Origin: an uncultured Bacilli bacterium
Lineage (GTDB): Bacteria > Bacillota_I > Bacilli_A > RF39 > UBA660
Assembly (NCBI GenBank): GCA_944373145.1
Contig: CALWAL010000003.1
Location: 84,619 to 148,618 of the forward strand
DNA length: 64,000 nt
Direction of reading: 5' to 3'
In this document: positions 32,988 to 42,469 of the stretch, piece after piece
Numbering within the stretch: the first letter of the stretch is position 1
Layout of the letters: the number at the start of each line of letters is the position of its first letter
Translations under genes and position numbers: made by a program
The notes under the pieces: model-generated
Database searches by the model: none
What the model saw: only the letters and a program-made list of their open reading frames with translations
Told to the model about the DNA's origin: nothing

Positions 32988-34444
32988 TGAGCGAATATAA
33001 AGCCTTAATCGGATTAGAAATGCACTGCGAGATAAGTGAAACTAATACAAAAGTTTTTTCAAGTGCTGAAAATTCATATAAAGATACGGCTAATGTAAAT
33101 ATTCAGCCTGTAGATATGGGCTTTCCTGGAACATTACCGGTTGTTAATAAAGAAGCTGTTAAGATGGCTTTAAAGGCTAGTATGATTTTAGGCTGTACTT
33201 TGCCAACACATATTTATTTTGAAAGAAAAAATTATTATTACCCTGATTTACCGAAAGGATATCAAATAACACAAGAGACAAAACCTGCACCAGTTGGAAG
33301 TTATGGAGCATTAACTTATGACTGTAAAGGTGAAACTAAAACTGTCCGTATTAATAATATTCATCTAGAAGAAGATGCGGCATCTAGTGATCATTATGGG
33401 ACTTTTTCAACTATTGATTATAATCGTGCTGGCGTTCCATTATTAGAGTTAGTAACTGAACCAGATTTTAGAAGTGCTGATGAAGCGGTATCTTTTTTGG
33501 AAACAATGAGATCTATTTATCAATATGCTGGTATTAGTGAAGCTGATTCTCGTAAAGGTCAAGTGCGTTGTGATGTAAATGTATCAATTATGGAAGCAGA
33601 TAAAGATGAAAATGATCCTAAAAATTGGGGAACAAAGATTGAAGTTAAAAACGTTAACTCTTTTGGTGGAGTGCGAGAAGCCATTAATTATGAAATAGAA
33701 CGCCAAATTGATTTAAAAGAAAGCGGTAAATATGATGAGATGGAACAGCAAACTCGCCGTTGGGATGAAGATACAATGTCAACAATTTTTATGCGTAGTA
33801 AAGTTGATGCTATTGATTATAAATATTTTGTTGAGCCTAACATTCCAAAATTTAAATTATCAGAGGAGTGGCTTGAAAGTATTCGTAAAGAAATACCTGA
33901 ATTGGCTAGTGATCGTAAGCACAAATATATTACAATTTTTGGCTTGTCAGAATATGATGCAACAGTTATTGTTAAAGAAAAATCCATTTCAGACTTTTAT
34001 GAAGATGTTGTTGCTTTAGGTGCTGATGCTAAAAAAGCAGCTAACTGGTTAACAAGCGTCATTCTTGGATATTTAAATAAAAATGATTTAACGATTACTG
34101 AAATCTATTTAACGCCTAAGATGTTATATGAAATTATGAATTTAGTTGAAAGTGGCAAGATTTCTTCAAAACAAAGTAAAGATATTTTAACACATGTTTT
34201 AGAAGATAAAAAAGATCCAATTCAATTAGTTAAAGAGCTAGGTATGGAACAAATTAGCGATGATAAAACAATTCGTGAAATTGTGATTAAAGTACTAGAT
34301 GAACATCCTGATTTAATAGAAGATCATCGTAAGGGTAAAAATACTTTTGATTTCTTCGTAGGCCAAGTTATGAAAGCTACCCGCGGCAAGGCTAATCCAA
34401 GTTTAACAGCCGATATTATTCGTGAAGAAATAGATAAGAGGTAA
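32987..34444 (+). CDS. gatB: Asp/Glu-tRNA amidotransferase subunit B
   Basis: The 485-residue protein has the GatB start I-G-L-E-M-H-C-E (about 8-15) and the cradle domain with Y-Y-P-D-L-P-K-G-Y-Q-I-T-Q and H-L-E-E-D-A. It also has V-P-L-L-E-L-V-T-E-P-D, D-V-N-V-S-I, the helical domain and the C-terminal YqeY-like tail. GatB phosphorylates and amidates the mischarged Glu or Asp on tRNA. With a separate AsnRS gene downstream, its main task here is probably Gln-tRNA(Gln). No glutaminyl-tRNA synthetase is in the window. Confidence 0.97.
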   Translation: MSEYKALIGLEMHCEISETNTKVFSSAENSYKDTANVNIQPVDMGFPGTLPVVNKEAVKMALKASMILGCTLPTHIYFERKNYYYPDLPKGYQITQETKPAPVGSYGALTYDCKGETKTVRINNIHLEEDAASSDHYGTFSTIDYNRAGVPLLELVTEPDFRSADEAVSFLETMRSIYQYAGISEADSRKGQVRCDVNVSIMEADKDENDPKNWGTKIEVKNVNSFGGVREAINYEIERQIDLKESGKYDEMEQQTRRWDEDTMSTIFMRSKVDAIDYKYFVEPNIPKFKLSEEWLESIRKEIPELASDRKHKYITIFGLSEYDATVIVKEKSISDFYEDVVALGADAKKAANWLTSVILGYLNKNDLTITEIYLTPKMLYEIMNLVESGKISSKQSKDILTHVLEDKKDPIQLVKELGMEQISDDKTIREIVIKVLDEHPDLIEDHRKGKNTFDFFVGQVMKATRGKANPSLTADIIREEIDKR

Positions 34445-34446
34445 TT

Positions 34447-35826
34447 ATGGTACGGGATTTAAGAGATATATATTTAAAAGAAGATGAATATCTTAATTGT
34501 GAAGTAACAGTCCAAGGGTGGATTCGTAATCATCGTAAGCAAAAAGAGTTTGGATTTATTGATTTTAGTGATGGGACAACTTTTAATCATTTACAAATAG
34601 TTTATGATAACAAAATAGATAATTTTGATGTAATTTCAAAATTCCATATTGGTAGTGCTATCAGTGCTACGGGCGTTTTAGTGTCTTCTCCAAAAGAAGG
34701 TCAAAAATTTGAAATGCAAGCATCTAAGATTGTTTTAGAAGGTGACTGCCCTGAGGATTATCCAATTCAACCAAAGCGTCATACTCGAGAATTCTTGCGT
34801 GATTTAGCTTATCTTCGTCCACGAACGAATTTGTTTAATGCTGTTTTTAGAGTTCGTAGTGTCGCAGCTTATGCTATTCATGAGTATTTTCAAAATAAAG
34901 GTTTTGTATATTTTCACGCTCCTCTAATTACTGCTAGTGATTGTGAGGGTGCTGGGGAAATGTTTCAAGTAACAACTCTTGATTTAGATAAAGTTAGAGA
35001 ATGTAAAGAAGTTGACTATAATAAAGATTTTTTTGGCAAACAGACAGCTTTAACGGTTAGTGGTCAATTACAAGCTGAAACATTTGCACTAGCCTATAAA
35101 AATACATATACTTTTGGTCCTACTTTTAGGGCTGAAAATTCTAATACTAAAACCCATGCTTCAGAGTTTTGGATGATCGAACCAGAAATGGCCTTTTGTG
35201 ATTTAGATAAAGATATGGATATTATGGAAGAAATGTTAAAGTATATTGTTAGTTATGTTATGAAAAAGTGCCCTGAAGAAATCGATTTCTTTGACAGTTT
35301 TGTTGAAAAAGGGTTAAAAGACAAATTAACTAAATTAGTTAGTAGTCATTTTATCCGTGTTGATCATGAAGAAGTTATTTCCATTTTAAAAAAAGCAGAC
35401 ATAAAATGGGAATTTCCGCCTGAATATGGTGAAGATATTGCTAAGGAGCACGAAAAATATATTACAGAATATTTTAATGGTCCAGTATTTATCAAAAATT
35501 GGCCAAAGGATATAAAAGCTTTTTACATGAAACAAAATCCAGATGGAAAGACAGTTGCAGCTGTAGATTTAGAAGTTCCAGGAGCTGGAGAATTAATGGG
35601 CGGATCACAAAGGGAAGAGGATTATGACAAATTAATTAGACGTATGAAAGAGATGAATATGGCTACTGAAGGTTTAGATTGGTATTTGAATTTAAGAAAA
35701 TATGGCGGATGTGTTCATTCGGGATTTGGAATGGGATTTGAACGCTTACTTATATATATTACAGGTGTCGAAAATATAAGAGATGTTATTCCATATCCAA
35801 GAACACCAAAAAGTTGTGATTATTAA
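34447..35826 (+). CDS. asnS: Asparaginyl-tRNA synthetase
   Basis: The 459-residue class IIb synthetase has an N-terminal OB fold (V-Q-G-W-I-R-N-H-R at about 23-31). The catalytic core has the motif 2 region F-R-A-E-N-S-N-T-K-T-H-A-S-E-F-W and motif 3 G-F-G-M-G-F-E-R. The N-S-N-T-x-x-H segment is the usual AsnRS discriminator from AspRS. It ligates Asn to the two tRNA-Asn species encoded at the start of this operon. Only two bases separate it from gatB. Confidence 0.97.
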   Translation: MVRDLRDIYLKEDEYLNCEVTVQGWIRNHRKQKEFGFIDFSDGTTFNHLQIVYDNKIDNFDVISKFHIGSAISATGVLVSSPKEGQKFEMQASKIVLEGDCPEDYPIQPKRHTREFLRDLAYLRPRTNLFNAVFRVRSVAAYAIHEYFQNKGFVYFHAPLITASDCEGAGEMFQVTTLDLDKVRECKEVDYNKDFFGKQTALTVSGQLQAETFALAYKNTYTFGPTFRAENSNTKTHASEFWMIEPEMAFCDLDKDMDIMEEMLKYIVSYVMKKCPEEIDFFDSFVEKGLKDKLTKLVSSHFIRVDHEEVISILKKADIKWEFPPEYGEDIAKEHEKYITEYFNGPVFIKNWPKDIKAFYMKQNPDGKTVAAVDLEVPGAGELMGGSQREEDYDKLIRRMKEMNMATEGLDWYLNLRKYGGCVHSGFGMGFERLLIYITGVENIRDVIPYPRTPKSCDY

Positions 35827-35846
35827 ATAGTTTAGGGGTGATTGAT

Positions 35847-37586
35847 ATGTGCGATAAATTTCGTAATGTTTATTGTGGCAATGTTTCAGAAAACGATATC
35901 GGTACGGCTGTTAAAATAGCTGGTTGGGTAGAAAATATTCGTGATCATGGCGGGGTAATTTTTGTTGACATTCGTGATGAAGAAGGAACTGTCCAATTAG
36001 TAAGTAATGATGATCATATTTTTGATCATCTAACGAGGGAATCAGCTGTTACTGTATCTGGCATTGTTCGAAAAAGAGATGAAGATGATTATAATCCAAG
36101 ATTGAAAACTGGAACAATTGAAATATTAGTTGAAAAAATAGAAGTTTTAGGTCGTGCACCAAACGAGTTGCCATTTGAAATTATGAGTTCAACAAGTGTA
36201 GCAGAGGATATTCGGTTAAAGTATAGATATTTGGATTTACGTAATGAAAAAGTTCATCATAATATTAAATTTCGTAGTGAAGTTTTAAAGTATATTCGTA
36301 ATAAAATGGATGCTTTAGGTTTTACAGAAGTACAAACACCGATTATTACAGCATCTTCCCCGGAAGGTGCTCGTGATTTCCTAATTCCATCTCGAAAATT
36401 CAAAGGTAAATTTTATGCTTTGCCACAAGCTCCACAAATTTTTAAAGAATTATTAATGGTAAGCGGTTTTGATAAATATTATCAAATAGCGCCTTGTTTT
36501 AGGGATGAAGATTGTCGGAGTGATCGTACTTTAGAATTTTACCAATTGGATTTTGAGATGGCTTTTGTTGATGAGGAAGATGTATATCAAATTGGTGAAG
36601 AAATTTTTTATGATATTTTTAAAAACTTTAGTAAAAGAGAAGTATCACCGCGTCCATTTCGTAGAATACCATATCGCGAAGCGATGCTTAAATATGGCAC
36701 AGACAAACCAGATTTAAGAAATCCATTGGAGATTATTGATGTTAGTGCCATATTTAAAGAAAGTACATTTAAACCATTTAGGGGCGCTGTAGTTAGAGGA
36801 ATTGTAGTCGATGATTTAGCGTCTATGTCTAATAGTTGGTTCAATGAAGTAGTTGAGTATGCTAAAACGATAGGTATGCCAGGAATTGGGTATTTAACGT
36901 TGGAACAAGACGGAACTTTTAAAGGACCAATTGATAAATTTTTAACTAAAGAAGATCGTGAAAATTTAATCTCTGCAGCTCATTTAAAATCAGGTAGTGT
37001 TATCTTTTTTATCGCTGATCGTAATGAAAAAGTTGCAGCAAAACAAGCTGGTATGATTAGAACAGAATTGGGAAGAAAATTGAATTTAATTAACCCTAAT
37101 AAATATGAATTTTGTATTATTAACGATTTCCCAATGTTTGAATATGATGAGACTACAAAAAAATATGAGTTTTGTCATAACCCATTTAGCATGCCTCATG
37201 GAGGACTTAAAGGGTTAGAAAAAGACATTGAACAAATTTTAGCGCATCAATATGATTTTGTATGTAACGGTCATGAAATGGCGAGCGGTGCAGTTCGTAA
37301 TCACGATATAAAATGCTTGGAAAAAGCTTTTGAAATGGTTGGCTATGATAAAAGTATTTTAGAAACTAAATTTCGCTCTTTATATAATGCTTTTCAATAT
37401 GGGGCTCCACCACATGCTGGTATGGCTCCAGGGATTGATAGAATTTTAATGCTACTGCTTGACGAAGTGAACTTAAGAGAAGTTCAAGCTTTCCCAATGA
37501 GTGTTAGTGGTCAAGATATGATGATGGGGTGCCCGTCAGAGGTATCGGAAGAACAGTTGCGAGAATTGCATATTAAAATAAGGTAA
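35847..37586 (+). CDS. aspS: Aspartyl-tRNA synthetase (bacterial type)
   Basis: The 579-residue enzyme has the OB-fold anticodon domain (I-A-G-W-V-E-N-I-R-D-H-G-G). The catalytic motifs follow: R-Y-L-D-L-R, F-R-D-E-D-C-R-S-D-R with E-F-Y-Q-L-D, and G-M-A-P-G-I-D-R. The bacterial GAD insertion (about 285-420) is present. GTG 35838 is in frame, but ATG 35847 has the better ribosome site AGGGGTGAT. It closes the gatCAB-asnS-aspS operon. The pair AsnRS plus AspRS means no transamidation is needed for Asn-tRNA, although AspRS specificity at the discriminating residues was not checked. Confidence 0.96.
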   Translation: MCDKFRNVYCGNVSENDIGTAVKIAGWVENIRDHGGVIFVDIRDEEGTVQLVSNDDHIFDHLTRESAVTVSGIVRKRDEDDYNPRLKTGTIEILVEKIEVLGRAPNELPFEIMSSTSVAEDIRLKYRYLDLRNEKVHHNIKFRSEVLKYIRNKMDALGFTEVQTPIITASSPEGARDFLIPSRKFKGKFYALPQAPQIFKELLMVSGFDKYYQIAPCFRDEDCRSDRTLEFYQLDFEMAFVDEEDVYQIGEEIFYDIFKNFSKREVSPRPFRRIPYREAMLKYGTDKPDLRNPLEIIDVSAIFKESTFKPFRGAVVRGIVVDDLASMSNSWFNEVVEYAKTIGMPGIGYLTLEQDGTFKGPIDKFLTKEDRENLISAAHLKSGSVIFFIADRNEKVAAKQAGMIRTELGRKLNLINPNKYEFCIINDFPMFEYDETTKKYEFCHNPFSMPHGGLKGLEKDIEQILAHQYDFVCNGHEMASGAVRNHDIKCLEKAFEMVGYDKSILETKFRSLYNAFQYGAPPHAGMAPGIDRILMLLLDEVNLREVQAFPMSVSGQDMMMGCPSEVSEEQLRELHIKIR

Positions 37587-37587
37587 T

Positions 37588-37622
37588 AAAAAAAGGAATA
37601 TAAAATTATAACTCCTTTTTTT
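37588..37622. terminator. Bidirectional terminator between aspS and glmS
   Basis: AAAAAAAGGA (37588-37597) pairs with TCCTTTTTTT (37613-37622) around a 15-base loop. The symmetric A and T tracts serve both converging genes. Confidence 0.85.
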
Positions 37623-39423
37623 ATTCTACGGTTACTGATTTAGCCAAATTTCTTGGTTTATCAATATCGCAACCTTTTAATTTTGCTACTTCGTATGCTA
37701 ATAACTGAAGTGGAATAATTGTTAACATAGGTTGAATAAACGGATCAATTTTAGGAATGACAATATTGTCATCACAGTATTGATCATGCTCTTCATAATT
37801 AGAAACTAATATAACATAAGCACCTCGAGCTTTTGTTTCCTTAATGTTACTGATTGTTTTATTTTTTATTTCATCATCTGTAATAATTGCGATTATAGGC
37901 GTTTTATCTTCAACTAAAGAAATAGTTCCATGCTTTAGTTCACCGGCGGCATATGCAACACTATTGATGTAAGAAATTTCTTTTAATTTTAATGATCCTT
38001 CCATGCTCATAGCATAATCAATTTTTCGCCCTAAATAGAAAATGTCTTCACGTTGATATATTTTTAAAGCAATATCATGATATTGTTTATTATTAATTAA
38101 TGATGTCATCATATTTGGTAAATTTTTAATTTCTTTAACTATTGTTTCAAAACGTTTTTTATCTATTTGTTGGTGAATACAAGCTAATTTAATAGCAATT
38201 AAGCTTAAGATGGATAGCTGAGCTGTATAAGCTTTGGTTGTGGCTACTGCTATTTCACAACCGGCTTTAATATATAAGGTGCAATCAGCTTCTCTAGCGA
38301 TACTAGAACCGACAACATTAACAATTGCTAAAGTGTCGATGTGATCATCTTTAGCTTTACGCAAAGAAGCTAATGTATCAGCTGTTTCACCGGATTGTGA
38401 TATGACAATAACTAAAGTTTTATCATTATAAAATACTCGTTTATAGCGATATTCGGAGGCTATTTCACACATAACTGGTAAACCAGCTATTTCCTCAATT
38501 AAAGTTTTGGCAACAAGACCAGTATGATAAGCGGAGCCACACGCAACAATATGTATATTTTGATATTTGTTTAAGTTCGGTAAATTTTTTTTTAATGATT
38601 CTAAACTTCCATCAAAATAAAAATTAATAGTATCTAAAATAACTTTAGGCTGTTCATTAATTTCTTTTAACATAAAGTGATCATATCCGTTTTTTTTGCC
38701 AGATTCTATATTCCCTTCAAAAATCATTTTTTCGTGTTCTATCTTCTCTAAATCATTGTTATAAAAAGTTAAATTATCCTCAGTAAGATTCACTATATCT
38801 CCATCTTCTAAAAGATAATATTCATTAGTGTATTTTAAAATTGCTGGAACATCAGAAGCAATGAATTTTTCGCCATCTTTTACAGCTACAATTAGAGGGC
38901 TTGCTTTTCTAATTGCATATAAGCTATTATCGTTGTCTACGATAATACCTAAAGCATAACTGCCGTGTAATTTATGACTAGCCGTTTGAATGGCTTTTAA
39001 AATGTTTTTTTCTTTCTGATATAAGTAATCGATTAAAGCACAAGCTATTTCTGTATCAGTTTGTGATTTAAATTGATAACCTTTATTTTCTAATTTTTGC
39101 TTTAATTCTATATAATTTTCAATAATGCCATTATGAACAATTGTTACCTGACCACATTTATGCGGATGAGCATTAATTTCATTAGCTTCGCCATGAGTTG
39201 CCCAACGGGTATGACCGATGGCTAATTTTGATTTGATTTTAAAATCTAATTGTTTTTTTAATTGATCAATGCGTCCTTTCTTTTTTATTATATCAATATG
39301 GTTGTTATTTAAATAAGCGATACCAGCGGAATCATATCCACGGTATTCTAAAGCTTCTAAACCCGAAATAATCGTTTCTAAAGCTTTTTGTTCTTTCCCG
39401 ATATATCCTACTATACCACACAT
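37621..39423 (-). CDS. glmS: Glutamine-fructose-6-phosphate transaminase (isomerizing) GlmS
   Basis: The 600-residue protein has the N-terminal nucleophile amidotransferase domain, starting M-C-G-I-V-G-Y with Cys2 as catalytic residue, and E-Y-R-G-Y-D-S-A-G. Two SIS domains follow, with A-C-G-S-A-Y-H-T and S-Q-S-G-E-T-A-D-T. The C-terminus ends K-S-V-T-V-E. It makes glucosamine-6-phosphate for wall synthesis. Control is by the self-cleaving glmS ribozyme in the leader, so high GlcN6P lowers the mRNA. It is transcribed alone on the minus strand, convergent with aspS. Confidence 0.98.
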   Translation of the reverse strand: MCGIVGYIGKEQKALETIISGLEALEYRGYDSAGIAYLNNNHIDIIKKKGRIDQLKKQLDFKIKSKLAIGHTRWATHGEANEINAHPHKCGQVTIVHNGIIENYIELKQKLENKGYQFKSQTDTEIACALIDYLYQKEKNILKAIQTASHKLHGSYALGIIVDNDNSLYAIRKASPLIVAVKDGEKFIASDVPAILKYTNEYYLLEDGDIVNLTEDNLTFYNNDLEKIEHEKMIFEGNIESGKKNGYDHFMLKEINEQPKVILDTINFYFDGSLESLKKNLPNLNKYQNIHIVACGSAYHTGLVAKTLIEEIAGLPVMCEIASEYRYKRVFYNDKTLVIVISQSGETADTLASLRKAKDDHIDTLAIVNVVGSSIAREADCTLYIKAGCEIAVATTKAYTAQLSILSLIAIKLACIHQQIDKKRFETIVKEIKNLPNMMTSLINNKQYHDIALKIYQREDIFYLGRKIDYAMSMEGSLKLKEISYINSVAYAAGELKHGTISLVEDKTPIIAIITDDEIKNKTISNIKETKARGAYVILVSNYEEHDQYCDDNIVIPKIDPFIQPMLTIIPLQLLAYEVAKLKGCDIDKPRNLAKSVTVE

Positions 39424-39439
39424 AAAATCATCCTTTCAG

Positions 39440-39568
39440 TATTTCTCTATTATTTGTTACAAGATTAATTTTGCTTTTTAAAATAGAGATAACGAATTAC
39501 CATCCGTAACAGCATCCGCCGAATTTTTCGATAACTGTTAACCTCGTCAACCCATAGGCCCTGGCGCT
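39440..39568 (-). ncRNA. glmS ribozyme riboswitch
   Basis: On the minus strand the leader contains AGCGCCAGGGCC, then TATGGGTTGACGAGG, which are the conserved glmS ribozyme core sequences (P1/P2.1 and the G-A-C-G-A-G-G segment). Cleavage is predicted 5' of the G at 39567. A downstream P4-like stem pairs TCTCTATT with AATAGAGA (about 39447-39487). It lies 17 bases or so upstream of the glmS ATG, as usual. GlcN6P acts as a coenzyme for self-cleavage. Confidence 0.96.
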
Positions 39569-39608
39569 TAGAAAATATACTCCTTTCTTTATTATTTTCT
39601 ATACTAAT

Positions 39609-39637
39609 ATTATACACAACTTAAAATCATTATACAA
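39609..39637 (-). promoter_or_regulatory. Promoter of glmS
   Basis: On the minus strand TTGTAT (39632-39637) and TATAAT (39609-39614) are 17 bases apart, about 40 bases before the ribozyme. Confidence 0.75.
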
Positions 39638-39685
39638 ATAAAGGAAATAATAAATAAATAGAAATAATATAAGTAAGGAGGTATT

Positions 39686-40315
39686 ATGAAAAATAATCGT
39701 AAATTCGTTTTATTTATATTATTAGTCATTATTTTGGGCCTTTTTTATTTAGTAAGTTTTATTTTAAACGATGGTGAAAATGTAGTAGCTAGAGAAGAAA
39801 TAATTAGAACTACTGCGTTAAAAGAGGAAGAATTTGTTAAAGTTGATATTAAGGGAGCAGTAAAAAAACCAGGTGTCTATGAAGTTAATAATGGTATGAG
39901 AGTGATTGACGTTATTGAAAAAGCTGGTGGTCTTAGCAAAAGTGCTAATACTGAATACATCAATTTAGCTAAAACGGTTACGGATGAAATGACAATTTGG
40001 ATTTATACTGATAAAGAAATCGAAAAATTTGAGGAAAGTAATATTAAATATGAATATATAGAAAAAGATTGCAATTGTCCAAGTGTTGAAAATAGCGCGT
40101 GTATTGATAGTGGTACTAGTGATAATACAAAAATAAATATTAATACCGCTACACTAGAAGAATTAATGACATTGAGTGGTATAGGAGAGGCTAAAGCTAA
40201 AGATATTATAGAATATCGTGAAAAGACGCCTTTTTCTAGTATTGAAGAATTAAAAAATGTTAGCGGTATAGGCGATAGTTCTTTTGAAAAAATTAAAAAC
40301 AATATTACAATCTAA
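39686..40315 (+). CDS. comEA: Competence protein ComEA (SLBB plus helix-hairpin-helix DNA-binding domain)
   Basis: The 209-residue protein has an N-terminal membrane anchor (about 6-27) and an SLBB domain (about 52-112, V-D-I-K-G-A-V-K-K-P-G-V-Y). A Cys-containing linker (C-N-C, then C) leads to a C-terminal double helix-hairpin-helix: N-I-N-T-A-T-L-E-E-L-M-T-L-S-G-I-G, then F-S-S-I-E-E-L-K-N-V-S-G-I-G. ComEA binds incoming DNA at the outer membrane face and passes it to ComEC. AAGGAGGT lies before the ATG. It overlaps comEC by 32 bases. Confidence 0.95.
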   Translation: MKNNRKFVLFILLVIILGLFYLVSFILNDGENVVAREEIIRTTALKEEEFVKVDIKGAVKKPGVYEVNNGMRVIDVIEKAGGLSKSANTEYINLAKTVTDEMTIWIYTDKEIEKFEESNIKYEYIEKDCNCPSVENSACIDSGTSDNTKININTATLEELMTLSGIGEAKAKDIIEYREKTPFSSIEELKNVSGIGDSSFEKIKNNITI

Positions 40316-42275
40316 GCTTTTTTTAGCTTTGTGCTGTTTTATAATTATCGTTTATGTAGGAATAAGAATTACTAAGCTTCCTTTTGAAAAAAGATATTTA
40401 GGTGCTAATAAAATGATAACTGGAGTAATTAGTAATTTTGATGATGGTGGAATAATTGTTGGAAATTATTTGATTTTTGCTGATATAACTTCTTTTAAAC
40501 TAGGAATGACAGTAAGATGCACCGGAGAAGTTAGTTTACCAAGTTCTAATACTAATTTTAATTTATTTAATTATCAAAATTATTTAGCTAGTAAATCAAT
40601 CTATTATATTTTAGATGGTAAATGTCAAATAATAAATGGACAGTCTAATTTATTATATATTTTAAAAAACAATTTGTTAGATTACTTTAATAGAATGAAA
40701 AGCAAGGCATATCTTAAAACTTTTATTTTCGGAATTACGGATGATATTGAATCAGAGGTAAACGAAAATTATCGTTTTAATGGTATCAATCATTTGTTTT
40801 CTATTTCGGGAATGCATCTTGCTTTTATTCTTAGTTTTTTAACTTTTATAAAAAATAAATTTATTATATCATTAATTTTATTAATTTATCTATACTTATT
40901 AGATTTTCCAGCTTCTATGACTAGAGCAGTTTTATTTTTTATTGTTTTAAATATTAATAGAATAACTGAATTTAATTTAAACTCTAAACATTTATTTTTA
41001 TATTTTACCATGGTGATGTTATTAATAAATCCTTATAATATTTATAATATTGGTTTTGTTTATAGCTATATAATTTCTTTTTTTCTAATTTTTTTAAAAG
41101 ATAAATTAAATACTAAAAATTATATACTAAATCTTTTAAAAATTTCAGTCATTGCTTTTATAGTTTCTATTCCTATTAATATTCAAAATAATTTTTATCT
41201 TAATTTTATAACACCTTTTTTAAATGTTTTATTTGTCCCAATGATAACCTTTTTACTTTTTCCATTATCTTTTATTACGGCAATTTTTCCTTTTTTTGAC
41301 GGTGGTTATTATTTACTATGCTCATTAGTGGAAAATATTTCTAATTTTATAGCTTTAAATGTTAAATTTATTTTACCATTCCATAAAATGAATTTAGCTG
41401 TATTGTTTGGATATTATATAATAATTATTTTTATTATGCACAAAATAAAATTAGGAACATATAAATATATTGTAGTTTTAGTAATTGTTTTGATTTTACA
41501 CTATTTTTATCCTTTTTTTAAACAGGATGGTATGGTTTTGATGCTTGATGTTAAACAAGGCGATAGTATTCTTATAACATATCCTTTTAATAAACTTAAT
41601 ATCTTAATAGATACTGGTGGGTATTATAATTCAAAAATTATTAAAAACATTACAATTCCAACATTAAGATCGTTTGGTATTAAAAAATTAGATTATTTGA
41701 TTATAACACACGGAGACTATGATCATGCTGGTGAAACTTTAGAACTTTTACAAAATTATTCAGTTAAAAAGGTCTTATTAAATAGTACACATAACAATGA
41801 ATTAGAAAATAGTGTTGTAAATTATTTAGATAAAAATAATATTGCTTATGATTACATTCAAGATGATATAGTCGTTAAAAATAATATTGAACTTAAATTT
41901 TTGAATAGAGGAAGTAACTATAATGAAAATGATGACAGTTTAGTGTTACTATTAACTATAAATAAATATAAAGTATTGCTGATGGGTGACGCTTCTAGTA
42001 AAATTGAAAATAAAATTTTAGATGAATATAATTTGGGAGAGGTGGATATACTAAAAGTGGGCCATCATGGTTCTAAAACTAGCTCATCGTTAAAATTTTT
42101 AAAAAAAATAAAACCGCGCATTGCTCTTATTTCAGTAGGGAAAAATAACATATTTGGTCATCCTCACCAACAAGTAATTAAAAATTTACAATTAAGTGAC
42201 ACCTATGTAACGAGTATTGATGGCGCAATTAAACTTAGTTTAGGCAATTCAATACTCGTACAAACGGTACGCTAA
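40284..42275 (+). CDS. comEC: DNA internalization channel ComEC/Rec2
   Basis: The 663-residue membrane protein has an OB-like N-terminal region and a competence domain with the signature L-F-S-I-S-G-M-H-L-A-F (about 172-182) and multiple helices. The C-terminal metallo-beta-lactamase domain has T-H-G-D-Y-D-H-A-G (about 474-482), L-M-G-D-A and G-H-H-G-S. It forms the channel that takes up single-stranded DNA; the lactamase-like domain probably degrades the other strand. Together with comEA and the prepilin peptidase at 46.4 kb it implies transformability, although comG genes are not here. Confidence 0.95.
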   Translation: MKKLKTILQSKLFLALCCFIIIVYVGIRITKLPFEKRYLGANKMITGVISNFDDGGIIVGNYLIFADITSFKLGMTVRCTGEVSLPSSNTNFNLFNYQNYLASKSIYYILDGKCQIINGQSNLLYILKNNLLDYFNRMKSKAYLKTFIFGITDDIESEVNENYRFNGINHLFSISGMHLAFILSFLTFIKNKFIISLILLIYLYLLDFPASMTRAVLFFIVLNINRITEFNLNSKHLFLYFTMVMLLINPYNIYNIGFVYSYIISFFLIFLKDKLNTKNYILNLLKISVIAFIVSIPINIQNNFYLNFITPFLNVLFVPMITFLLFPLSFITAIFPFFDGGYYLLCSLVENISNFIALNVKFILPFHKMNLAVLFGYYIIIIFIMHKIKLGTYKYIVVLVIVLILHYFYPFFKQDGMVLMLDVKQGDSILITYPFNKLNILIDTGGYYNSKIIKNITIPTLRSFGIKKLDYLIITHGDYDHAGETLELLQNYSVKKVLLNSTHNNELENSVVNYLDKNNIAYDYIQDDIVVKNNIELKFLNRGSNYNENDDSLVLLLTINKYKVLLMGDASSKIENKILDEYNLGEVDILKVGHHGSKTSSSLKFLKKIKPRIALISVGKNNIFGHPHQQVIKNLQLSDTYVTSIDGAIKLSLGNSILVQTVR

Positions 42276-42298
42276 CGTGTTTAGCGTTTAATATAGAT

Positions 42299-42324
42299 GG
42301 AAAGATTATTTCTTTCCTTTTTTT
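42299..42324 (+). terminator. Terminator after comEC
   Basis: A 7-bp stem GGAAAGA/TCTTTCC with a 5-base loop followed by T residues. A second hairpin (ACGCTAA/TTAGCGT) overlaps the comEC stop just upstream. Confidence 0.85.
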
Positions 42325-42346
42325 GTGTTAGTTTTTTAGAAAAATA

Positions 42347-42469
42347 TGCTATAATACATAGAAATTGTGACAAAATTTGTAAAAATGTTTAAAAAATACT
42401 AATAAAAAAAGGAAATTGAGAAAATTAATTGTACTTTATTAGTGTAGGGTGTTTTTTGGAGCGTGATTT
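42347..42469 (+). promoter_or_regulatory. dnaG-rpoD promoter and structured leader
   Basis: An extended -10, TGCTATAAT (42347-42355), is followed by a leader of about 110 bases. In it ACTAATAAA (42398-42406) can pair with TTTATTAGT (42435-42443), extended by one G-T and one A-T pair. A six-T run comes 10 bases later, before the ribosome site GGAGCG. The leader could hold a weak attenuator; no known riboswitch class is recognised. Confidence 0.45.

Noticed and set aside
37621..39568. T-box or other riboswitch for glmS
   Set aside because: The leader matches the glmS ribozyme core instead; there is no T-box core sequence.
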